A DNA stretch of 64,000 nucleotides. Source: Tyto alba. Lineage: Eukaryota; Chordata; Aves; Strigiformes; Tytonidae. Position numbers and translations under genes: made by a program. The stretch is taken from assembly GCF_018691265.1 (NCBI RefSeq), contig NW_024881316.1, positions 9,608,819 to 9,672,818 on the forward strand, read 5' to 3'. Positions 13,641 to 22,877 of this stretch are shown piece by piece. Within the stretch, counting starts at the first letter, position 1. Every line of letters begins with the position of its first letter. The notes beneath the pieces were generated by a model. The model worked only from the letters and a program-made list of their open reading frames with translations. It was not told the DNA's origin and made no database searches.

Positions 13641-16399
13641 TAGATCAAGGCCATGACAGTTATATGAGAGAGGGCAGAGCCTTCTTGCCTGGATTCTCAT
13701 GGTGGAAACCCTCCTCCTTCTTCATCCCTTCTGCAGACCCACTCATGAACACCCCAAACACAGTGACACTTGGATCCTGGGAATTACTCAGTTGCTTCCC
13801 ATGAAAGACATGCCCTTGATGACTGCCAGAAAATATGATGAGAAATGTCTTTTTGAGTTAGCAGTCCTTCCCGACCTCCCTCATACAGCAGCAAGTGCCG
13901 CAGTCAGGGAGTCATTTGTAGCTGTCACACTGCGTTCTGGCATTATTGCAACATTAAACTTGAATTATGGAGCTACGAAAGGATAGTAGGTTTTAGAAAG
14001 CAGGAAGATAATCTTACACTGCCACACATTTACATGCTTTCTGAGACTCTAGGTAAACAGTGAAATGTAAATTTAGGGGCACTGTATCATCCCAACAAAA
14101 TGCTGAGATAGGGAGCTGTGAATTTATTTAATTTTTACACTAGAAACCAGAGTTTCTTCATCCTGCTGCACAACATTTTTGTTTGTTTCACAATTGCAGT
14201 CTTGAAGTGCTCTGTTCCAAATAGCAAAGCTACCATGAAATCTCTTCTGAGATGTTTTCAAGAACTTTCTAGAACACCGCACTTTCCAACTGTAGAGGGG
14301 GCATCTATAAAAGCAGCAAGAGTCTCTGCAAACTGGGGACTTGAAAAAAATCTACACTCCTTAAAGAAGTTTAATAGAAGAAAAAAAAATGTTCTTTCCC
14401 AAATAAAAGAGTCTTCTTTTTTTTCCTAGTTTTCACTTTTTTTTTTTTTTTTTTTTTTTTTTTGTTAAGGAATCTGGAAAATGTATTTTCAACAAAAAAT
14501 CATTTTAACTTACAGATTTAATACTGCAACTTGGGACACCTTGTATTTCATGAACATATTTTACTGTCATCAAAAGCAGATATTTTTCATTAAAAAACAC
14601 TTAGCATTCAATTAAAAAAATATTTCAAGGAAATAATTTGGATCTGACTGTTTCTAGGCTTAAATTCTTCTCTGGAATTTTGACTGCCATTTGAAAAGAC
14701 TTTCCATACTTCTACTTACATAGAGCCACAAGCATTTCTAATAGAAGAATTCAGTAAGAAGTCATAATGCAGATAGAAAATATATCACAACTTACATTAA
14801 AGTATTATAGCCCAACTTTGCAATTTATCCATCAGATTTTTTTCAAGAGAAACTCACAGCTAAATAATCTATGATTCAGAAAATAGAAGTCATCTGGTTA
14901 GGCAATGGATCAGTGATAACAGATAATTGATCCAGCTAAACAACAGAATACAGGTAATGTTAATGGCAATGTGCAAAAATAATCCCCAACAAAATAAAAC
15001 ACTGAAGTTTTAATGGTGGGTACTTAGCACACAGATCAAAGCTAATCAAATTAATTTTTACAAATTAATTATCTGAAAAGTTGAGCAGTAAAACATCTGT
15101 AGATATGCTGCAAAATTCTTGTACTGTTTAATGACCGTATGACTACAATTTTGCCAGGGGTTTATGCACAAACTGGTGAATAAGCACTTATTATTTATGT
15201 TTGCCTCTGTGAATCACGCAGGACAATTTCTATTCCAGAACTGGGTGACCTGTAATGTGTAAAAAAAGAAGAATCCCATTTCCTACTCTGAAATGATTCA
15301 CAGAAACTCAAGCTATGTTCAGTGAACATTATACCAACAAACTAGAAAGAACTTCTAAAAGATTATCCTGAGAGAACATTTTTGTACCAACATTTCCCTC
15401 TCAAGTTACTTGGTTTTCCTGATACTCCTGCTTTCAAATGTACTCATGAATAAAATCTCACACCCCAAAGTTGTGCACACACAGGAATAAGATGCCAAAG
15501 GGCGGTAAGCTTTATTGGCAGGAATATTTACAAACATTATTTGGCTACAGTTATCCCCAGCTGAGCCATACGCACGTTGTAGCTGCTGTGCACACAACAA
15601 GGAAGTGCATCAAAACCTTTTTAGAGGCAACTGCAGCAGAAAGGGGAAGCAAGGAGAAAGGTGCACGTTATATTATACATACAGATACAAAATAAAAAAA
15701 AAAACACTTCAAGATGACTTTCATATTCTCTGGGAAGAAACTTCTCTCTATAGACTGTGAGTTCAGCATTTTGATGTGCCAAGGCAGTGGAAGCTTAGGC
15801 CTGCAGGGAAATTCCTGGCTCAGGTTTCCAGTGGTGGCCAATTGTTTTTCTGACAAGCAGCAAGAAGTGATGAAGGATGTTCTTAGGCCATGAATTTGTT
15901 TCAGTTTCCCCGCTATTATGAGATACTTAAAATAAGATACTTCCAAGGTTTAAGAAAAAGGAAGAGGCAAAGATTTCCTGTAATAAAAGTAGATATAAGA
16001 ATTAATTACATCTGCATTTAATACTTGCCTATCAAATGATTTTATATGCCTAAAATAGCATGTGCTCATGTAAACCCATAGCCTCACACTAATATAGTAC
16101 TAACATGTAAAAGATATAGTTTCTTCCCACAGCTGAAGATAAGTGCTGTTCTGTGTCTGAAGGCTTTCTTTGCAGAAGGTGCAACTCCATTTCCAAAAAC
16201 CCTCAGCATAATCCTTACCTCCAAACTATTCAAACTTGATCTGAATCTACAGGAAGAGATGGTAAGAGATGAACTAGGTTTCCAGCAGTACTTGGACAAC
16301 TCCAATGTATATCTTCTTTACATCAGTAACAAACAACACGATCTCCCAGCACTCCCCAGCACCTCCTTTATGACCCCTAGGATCACTTGGATCGTCCCA
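13641..16399. other. AT-rich noncoding stretch, no gene seen
   Basis: No supported gene. It holds a T27 tract (14437-14463) and scattered short frames, including two overlapping frames at 15406-15760 with a few CpGs but no family resemblance. A short minus-strand candidate exon at 16219-16246 is discussed in the findings. Confidence 0.55.
14437..14463. repeat. Poly(T) tract, 27 nt
   Basis: Uninterrupted run of T. On the minus strand it could be the A-tail of a retroposed sequence, but no body of such an element is recognisable next to it. Confidence 0.9.
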
Positions 16400-16570
16400 G
16401 GGCCATGGGAAAACTCAGGCTGGAAGGGACCTCAGGTGGTCCCTAGCCCAGCTCAAAGCTGGGTACACCGATCTCCGTAGACCACAAACCAGCTCACAGC
16501 TAGTCCTGGTTTTGGACCCTGCCGTACTACTGTCCCTAAGAAACTGCCCAGTAGATTTCACCCCATCCTA
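16400..16570 (-). mobile_element. CR1 LINE 3'-end fragment, inverted
   Basis: The plus strand reads CTCAGGCTGGAAGGGACCTC followed by a block on AGCTCAAAGCTGGG. This is the reverse complement of the CR1 3' end, where intact copies read as a ...GAGGTCCCTTCCAACC-type terminus preceded by a GCTTTGAGC block. The element therefore points to the minus strand, with its 3' terminus near 16400. Similarity fades towards 16570. No 8-bp tail repeats remain. A short, old, 5'-truncated insertion. Confidence 0.75.
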
Positions 16571-17170
16571 GCAGGTTCAGATCTGAATCACGGTGATCCT
16601 CAACTTTGTGGCCACCAGAACAGGTCAATCCCAACCAGATACACCTGAGGATTTCAGTGAATACCAAAGCCAATACTCTGCCTCCTTCAAAACCCACCAC
16701 AGGCATATAACCCTTCTCATTCTCTGTTTAACATGGAAGACAGATAATAGCTACTTGAGAGACTTCCTTCTCCTCTGTGTCTATGATATTGTATAAAGAT
16801 ACTTTTTTACTGCAGCGCTAAGACTACTGACAAGTGAAGGGAGATAGCACAGTTAGGTGTCAATAGTCCTGAACGTAGATTGTAAGAATTATTCTCTTCT
16901 GAGGCAAAAACAAGACACCACCCCTCAGTAAATTCTTTACGCAAATAATCATATCCAGTCGTGTATACTCAAGCATAAGATAGGACAGAGAATGCAACAG
17001 CAAACCACAAAACTGTACACTGATCATTCTGTGTCACCTGCAGGCAGGAGAATAAATGTCATTAATTCAACTTACAAAATTACAGAGGAGTTCATATAAA
17101 CAAAGAACATGGGAATATACATAACACCACACCATCATTTTTACATTTTATTTCAAGGATAAAATCATAC

Positions 17171-17301
17171 CTGCTGATTCACACTTGGCCTGCTGCAGCT
17201 CTTTTCCTGCATCCTCAATGTCTTCTGAATTACGGACCGTGATTCTCACCAGAAAATTGTATTTATCTTTCTCCCTTTGAAATTCTGTCACTGCTTTTAA
17301 A
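17171..17301 (-). CDS. Candidate internal coding exon, unidentified protein
   Basis: On the minus strand a polypyrimidine-rich acceptor (GTTTTCCACTAGTCCTCAG just above 17301) is followed by 131 nt. The stretch ends at a good donor (GAATCAGCAG then GTATGA; GT complement at 17169-17170). One frame is open: one base completing a codon, 43 whole codons, and one base left over (phase 2 in, phase 1 out). The translation looks protein-like: residues 14-24 (YNFLVRITVRN) could form a beta strand and the last 20 residues (ED..DAGKELQQAKCE) an amphipathic helix. The stretch contains CpGs unlike its surroundings. I cannot assign it to a family. An open frame of this size in at least one of three frames is not rare by chance, so the call rests on splice sites plus composition. 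It lies about 1.9 kb from the CpG island. Confidence 0.4.
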
Positions 17302-17947
17302 CTGAGGACTAGTGGAAAACATCAGCACCCTCATTTATAAAAGGCTGCTGGTCTGCCATCTCAGGCAAGGGTACCCAATTAGGCATTCATGGATTTCAAA
17401 TAACATAAGCAAATATGATCTTCTTTTCTCGTTAGGTACAGTTTCTGCTGCTTCCCCTGCTTCCTGAAAGAAACTATGATATTTTTCTCTAGTGAAGCAA
17501 ATATTTTCTGGCTGTCTCTCATTTTCATCATTTTTGGAGAGATTTTCCCACCTGCTAAAAGCTTCACAGAAATTGAAATGGGAGTTTACAGGTAGCATCT
17601 GCAGTGTGCAAGCCCCAAAAAATACAGGGTGGAAACAGGGAGCTGGAAGAAAGAAACACAAGAATAAAAGGGGTTTTTTTCTAACTGTTTTCTGTAAATA
17701 AATAGCAACTTTTTCAGGGCAGATAAGCAACCAGCAGAGCATCCCATAAACCTCCTCTACAAATGATCTCTCTCTTACATTTCGTATGTATGGGACAAAT
17801 GATCTGGCAGGTTATGCATACTCTCAAGTTTTGGATGGAACAGATCAAGGTCATGTAAGAGAAAAATAGCACTAGCTACCCCAACTTGCGACACTAACTT
17901 ATGATTTTGGACAAGGGTAATGATTTTTTTTCTCCTTTGCAAACTTG

Positions 17948-18060
17948 ATTGTATGATCTTCAGTAAGTTGCCTCACCTTCCTGTGCTTCCGTTGCTCATC
18001 TGTAAACTCAGGACAATAGCATTTTCCAGGTGTACTGTGAGGAAAAAATACATTAAAGAC
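17948..18060 (+). mobile_element. MIR-type SINE fragment
   Basis: The order of blocks matches the MIR consensus: GATCTTCAGTAAGTTGCCTC (the ..ggcaagttacttaacc.. block), then CCTGTGCTTCCGTTGCTCATC and TGTAAACTCAGGACAATAGC (the ..tgtgcctcagtttcctcatctgtaaaatggggataat.. block), then a TGTGAGGA-like block before an A-rich part. It is diverged by many substitutions, as expected of a pre-avian SINE. The minus-strand open frame over it (17899-18096) is a by-product. Confidence 0.65.
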
Positions 18061-18108
18061 TGGGAGATTGCCCAGGTAGTACGGTGGTAGGAACATAAAG
18101 GAGCCAAA

Positions 18109-18944
18109 ATAGAGTTTTGCTATTGAAGGTTGTCATTAAAATACTGAGTAGTGCTCCTTATTAGAGCTGGCTGGAGCACTTCCCATCAAATACACACTGA
18201 TTTCATCATTCGGCTTTCATCAGAGCCAAAAGCTTTTTAAAAAAATTCTCAGTTTTGACAATGTTTTTGAAGGAGAGGTTTCTTTGATCGAGGCTGGACA
18301 CTTCAGTTATTTCCAGAGACAGGGGTCAGGCTTTTCAAAGCATCTAAGAGGTTTATCTTTGACCCTATGAAGAAGAAAAGTTTGAAACCTAAAAGGCTAC
18401 TATGCTACACAATCATCATTGTCCAGCCAGTCCTGCCACTCCTGACTCAGAACACACTGGGAAGAAGAACTCTTGTGCTAAGCAAAGAAAGTGCCTCTTC
18501 CAGAAAGGCCATGGAAATGAAACTGTCGGGCAGGGTATTCAGCAACTGCCAGCTAATCCATTCAGAATCAGCCAAAGGGCTTGGTCTGACCTACCAACTT
18601 CGGCGTAAGTATGAGCTGCAGCCTGGTTATTTAAACTTGCATTTGCAGGCCCATGCAGTTGTCTTCCATCTACAATTTTCTATTTTCTTTTTTTCTTAAT
18701 CCCACATCAAGGATATACAATTCCACTCAAACAACATAGGGGCAGTTTAACCCGGTGTGGAGCCGCAACATGTTTTCTTCAATTCCTGTATACTTACTTT
18801 AAAACAGTGTCTCTCATACCCAGCAGTTCAACAGTTCAACTAATGCCATTGGCTCTGCAATTTTTTTTCTTTTTTAATTTTTTTTTTTTTTTAGGAACAA
18901 GCAGTAATTTAAGTATAACCTGATTTAAAAAACAATATACTGGT
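18109..18944. other. Noncoding stretch upstream of the duplication
   Basis: Contains a plus-strand open frame (18367-18699, 110 codons) interrupted by a consensus-like splice donor GTAAGTATG at 18605. No clear acceptor or domain is seen, so a spliced noncoding transcript is as plausible as a protein. T-rich low-complexity sequence lies at 18861-18892. Confidence 0.45.
18861..18892. repeat. T-rich tract
   Basis: T-rich run interrupted by C and AA. Low-complexity DNA with no other features. Confidence 0.85.
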
Positions 18945-19024
18945 GTCAGCTACTTTAGGGAGCATGCTGGTGGATATGACGGTCTCATTGTCTGACGTAA
19001 CGCAAAATAAACAGGGACTGTTGT

Positions 19025-19066
<42 letters not shown>

Positions 19067-19112
19067 ATCACCTCACGACCTTCGTACACCACGCACTTCA
19101 CCCGGAACCTCT
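18945..19112. repeat. Tandem duplication, copy 1 (CpG-decayed)
   Basis: First copy of a unit of about 168 bp that recurs immediately at 19113. The copies share the block TTTAGGGAGCATGCTGGTGG, an AAAATAAAC block, a long T tract (here 19029-19062, 34 T) and CACTTCACCCGGAACCTC. Several positions that are CG in copy 2 are TG or CA here (for example at about 18948, 18976 and 19014-19020), the pattern of methyl-cytosine deamination. The copy lies just outside the CpG island. Confidence 0.9.
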
Positions 19113-19284
19113 GTCGGCTGCTTTAGGGAGCATGCTGGTGGATACGACGCTCTCATTGCCTAGCGTAGCGCAAAATAAACGGGGACCGTTGTAAACCTTT
19201 TTATTCTTTTTTTTTTTTTTTTTTTAATATCAGAATAACCACCTCACGACCTTCGTGCACCACGCACTTCACCCGGAACCTCCG
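19113..19284. repeat. Tandem duplication, copy 2 (CpG-preserved)
   Basis: Second copy of the same unit. Its T tract is at 19207-19225 and is followed by a short insertion (AGAATAACC) absent from copy 1. It keeps the CpGs that copy 1 has lost. Its right end merges with the CpG island. I do not recognise the unit as a named repeat family. Confidence 0.9.
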
Positions 19285-19680
19285 CAGCGGCGTGGCGCGG
19301 CGTGGCGCGGCGCGGCAGCCCCGCTCTGCCGGTCGCGCGGGGACCGCGGGGCTCAGGCTCCACCTAGCGGGGAAAAGCGCCCCCTTCCCCCCGCCAGACC
19401 CGCTCCCGAGTGGGCAGGCGGCGCCCCCCCCCCCCCACCCGCGGCCGGGAGCTCGCGGCCGCCCCGAGAGAGGACAGCGCGGGTCACGCGGGGCCCATTT
19501 TTTTGGCAGCCGTGTTCCTGACGGGCAGGCGCGGGCCCGCCGCGGGTGCGTGTCCCTGCGGCCCGGCTCCCACGCCACCTCGGGCCGGTGGCGTGGGTCG
19601 CAGGACAAATTGGATGCCAACGGTTCGCTGGGGCCGGCGCACCCCCAGGAAGGCCGAGGTGACTCTCTCCTTCCAGAGCG
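19235..19680. promoter_or_regulatory. CpG island, likely promoter
   Basis: Dense, undepleted CpG and very high G+C in an otherwise CpG-poor window, including GGCGTGGCGCGGCG-type repeats near 19290-19315, a C13 run (19424-19436) and GCGGCCGCCCC-like GC-box sequence near 19455. This is the typical look of an unmethylated vertebrate promoter that can fire in one or both directions. No TATA box is evident. Open frames on both strands (for example 19201-19620 minus) are long because the DNA is GC-rich and have no recognised domain. A minus-strand transcript would run towards the candidate exons at 17.6 and 17.2 kb; a plus-strand one would run towards 20.7 kb. The gene it serves cannot be named from sequence. 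Confidence 0.85.
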
Positions 19681-21921
19681 TGTCAGGGCAGAGTGATGCC
19701 TCGCAAGCAGATGCGACTTTTCCCTCCAATCTTTAATCTCTGCCTCCTATCTCCCTGAGGCAGCGACTCAAAGAAAATGACCCTCAAAGGGTATGATTTT
19801 CTGCTTCACACAAAGCTTGTTATCCTGGGGCTGCTTTTTCTGTTTCCTCTCTTCTATTCTCTTTCTCCCCTCCCCTCTCCAGAACAAAAAAGATCATACA
19901 TCTCATCAGGATCTGTCTTCACGGGAGATTCTTTTTTTTTCTCCTTTTGACAACTTTCTTTTCATACGGAGAAAAAGTATATTTCTTTTTTTTCAATATA
20001 ATTGTATTCTGCTTTGAGTACTTTGATGTAGTAACGACTGCCATGAAGTAGATATGCTGCTTGCTGTTTTATGAAAAAGACATTTAATGTGAAGTACCAA
20101 TCATTTAGTCGTGTGACTTTTTTCCATCTGTTACAAGCTTCCTATTTTTGGTGGGAGGGGGGTTATTTCTGGACATTTATTTTGTGGGAAAAGTTACAGA
20201 TTAATTATCTCTAGTGGAAAAAATCTGTGTCTAACGTGTTAAAAATAGCCCTTCCTGAATTCATTTTTCTTTTTTAAGGCATTTTAAAGTCCTTCATTTT
20301 TGCCTCTGTAGAAAGTAATTTTTTGTAATTATGATCTAAGGATAGAAGAGACTCAAAGATTCGAGGAGATCTAACATCTTTTATTAGACTGAAATAGATA
20401 GAAAAAAGAGCCAAGCTTTCAGGCACACATACCTAACACCTGAAGGATGTCCTGCCGGCCCCAAAGCAAGTCTTTATTGTGCCATGAAACAAATATAGAT
20501 AATCTTCAACTCCCGTTGCGTCTCTGCAAACAACTGCCATCATTGCAAGGAGTGCCATCATACATTTTGTGTATTTCCAGCTAACTGTAAACAGGAAGAA
20601 GATATCCAGAGCTGAACATTACAGATCTGTTTTCCATAGGCCGATAAGTTAGACTCCAATTTGCAAATCTAAGTTATTTAGTGGCATTAAAATAAAGCGG
20701 GCTTCATGCCCATATCCTGCCTGAATTAAAGGACATGTCTGACGTGGCAGAGGTTCAGAGTTCAGCCGAGTCTGTCAGTGACATCTCTGCTGCCTCCCTG
20801 CACTGGCTGCACTGCTTATCGATGCAAGTGCATTTGGGCCCCACTTTGAATCTCTTGCCAGGATTAAATGCCCTGAGCGTCCAGCTGAATCAACGTTTAC
20901 GTACAAATCCAGCAAAAGGGATCTGAAAAGGCAGGCAGCTCTGGGAGATGTTTGGGCCTGGGCACAAGTCTGTGCTGGTTGCTTGGGCACGAACAGCTTT
21001 TTAGCTGCATGGATGCAGTGTCAGAGAGATGCTCTGACCCCGCAGGAGAAGAGGGACACAGAATCAGGCATCCCTAGTGCAGTGACACTGCAGCTGACAC
21101 TACTTCCTGGTAACAGTCTCACAGAAGCACTGCAAGAGGTTTGAGACCTTCTCATCTTGTCTTTGCAAGGGAGAATTGAGTTATGCTTTCCATGTTGTTT
21201 TGCTAGTGGCATTCCCTTATATTCATACTACTGTGATGCTGCTTGACTATTTGCATGCTGCGTCTGGTTTTGGTAAGTAATTGGGAGCTGCTTGCTTCTG
21301 TGAAACACCTTTTCTGATGCCTTGGGTAGCCTGTTTTTTCATCTCCATACTTGAATAAAAAATTTTGAGCTGCCGGTCTAAGGATTTTTTGGGGCCTTCA
21401 AAACTTCAGCTTCTCTCCACTCTGCTGTTGTGCCCCATCACCATTAGCTCCCGTCAGAGAAGCACAGCCAGGGTCCATTGTAAGAAATGGGAAAACAGCA
21501 TTTCTAACGTAAGTTGCATCTCTGCAGGGTGAAGGAGGCCAGAAAGATGAATTTTGCAGGGGAGAGAAAGCAACCAGTACTCTGTCCATCAAAGGGAAGC
21601 TGCACCACAGGTTGATTACACCAGGCTGAAGGCCATCGTGGTCTCACCATGGTATTTCTATCTCTCTCCTCTAAAATCTCTGGTTGATGAACAGTAAAAG
21701 TTACTGAACCACAGCTGTGGCTCAGTCTGGAATAGGAAAATGAGAGCTGAAAACAAAGCAGGAAGATAAAAGTAATATGTGGTGGCTTAGCCTTGACTGC
21801 ATGGCAGGTGACCACCAGAGCTGCTCTATGACTCCCTCTCCTAAGCTGTACAGGGGAGAGAAAACATAACAAAAGGCATGTGGGCTGAGATAAGGACAGG
21901 GCAAGATCATTCACCAATTAC
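19681..21921. other. Region right of the CpG island, no supported gene
   Basis: AT-rich to 20.7 kb, then a moderately GC-richer block (20735-21130). In that block a 63-codon plus-strand frame with several CpGs (20735-20926) could be an exon or a conserved noncoding element. No clear splice acceptor precedes it. Nothing else is supported. Confidence 0.5.
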
Positions 21922-22877
21922 TGTCACGGGCAAACAGACTCGACTTGGGGAAAATTGATTTAATTTATTACCAATCAAATCACAGTAGGATAATGAGAAA
22001 TTAAATCTTAAAAACATCTTCACCCCACCCCTCCCTTCTTCCTGGGCTCAGCTCTGCTCCTGATTTCTCTACATCCTCCCCCATAGCAGCACGGGGGGGA
22101 CAGGGAATGGGGGTTACAGTCAGTGCATCACCTGTTGTCTCTGACGCTCCTTCCTCCTCAGGAGGAGGACTCCTCACACTCTTCCCCAGCTCCAGTGTGG
22201 GGTTCCTCCCACAGGAGGCAGTCCTCCATGAACTTCTTCAACATCAGTCCTTCCCACAGGCTGCAGCTCTTCGTGAAGTGCTCCAGCGTGGGTCCCTTCC
22301 ACGGGGTCACAAGTGCTGCCAGCAAACCTGCTCCAGCCTGGGCTCATCTCTCCATGGGACCACAGGTCCTGCCAGGAGCCTGCTCCAGCGTGAGCTTCCC
22401 ACGGGGTCACAGCCTCCTTCAGGCATCCACCTGCTCTGGTGTGGGGTCCTCCACGGGCTGCAGGTGGAGATCTGCTGCACCATTAACCCCCACGGGCTGC
22501 AGGGGGACATTCTGCCTCACCATGGGCTTCACCATGGGCCGCAGGGGAATCTCTGCTCCTGGGGCACCTCCTCCCCTCCTGCTTCACTGGCCTTGCTGTC
22601 TGCAGAGTTGATTTTCTCATACATTCTCACTCCTCTAGCAGGATGCAGCTGCACAGGTTTTCTTTTTTTCCCCTTTCTTAAATATGTTATCCCACAGGTG
22701 CTACCACCTTTACTGATGGGCTTGGCCTTGGACAGGGTGAGTCCGTCTTGGAGCCAGCTGGCATTGGCTCTGTTGGACATGGGGGAAGCATCCAGCTGCT
22801 TCTCACAGAAGCCACCCCTGTAGTCCTCCCCCCCGCCGCCCCTCCCCAACAAAACCTTGCCATGCAAACCCAATACA
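21922..22877 (-). mobile_element. Avian endogenous-retrovirus LTR, solo
   Basis: An element of about 956 bp bounded by TG...CA. The plus strand begins TGTCACGGGCAAACAGACTC and ends AACCCAATACA. I recognise the sequence as a dispersed avian LTR family; I cannot fix its subfamily name. Minus orientation is favoured because a TATA-like ATATTTAAG lies at 22677-22685 and an AATAAA at 21964-21969 near the opposite end. The interior (22190-22560) is built of diverged short repeats of a CTGCTCCAGCGTGGG / CCACGGGGTCACAG type. No gag, pol or env sequence adjoins it, and I see no clear target-site duplication, so it is read as a solo LTR from recombination, with somewhat worn flanks. Open frames across it (22107-22823 plus, 22529-22888 minus) are not genes. 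Confidence 0.85.

Noticed and set aside
15880..15935. Possible third MIR core (TTTCAGTTTCCCCGCTATTATGAG)
   Set aside because: Only about 15 bases resemble the MIR block and the downstream part does not follow.
19201..19620. 139-codon minus-strand frame over the CpG island
   Set aside because: Arg/Pro/Gly/Ala-rich frames are expected in GC-rich DNA, the frame ends in a lysine run from the poly(A/T) tract, and part of it lies in the tandem duplication. A short first exon in here cannot be excluded.
20390..20470. Segment with CTTTTATTAGACTGAAATAG and AAGCTTTCAGGCACA, vaguely like an old amniote dispersed repeat
   Set aside because: I could not place it in a named family from memory with confidence.
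22107..22823. 238-codon plus-strand open frame, the longest in the window
   Set aside because: It lies wholly inside the LTR at 21922-22877 and reads its repeated internal blocks antisense to the element; no domain.
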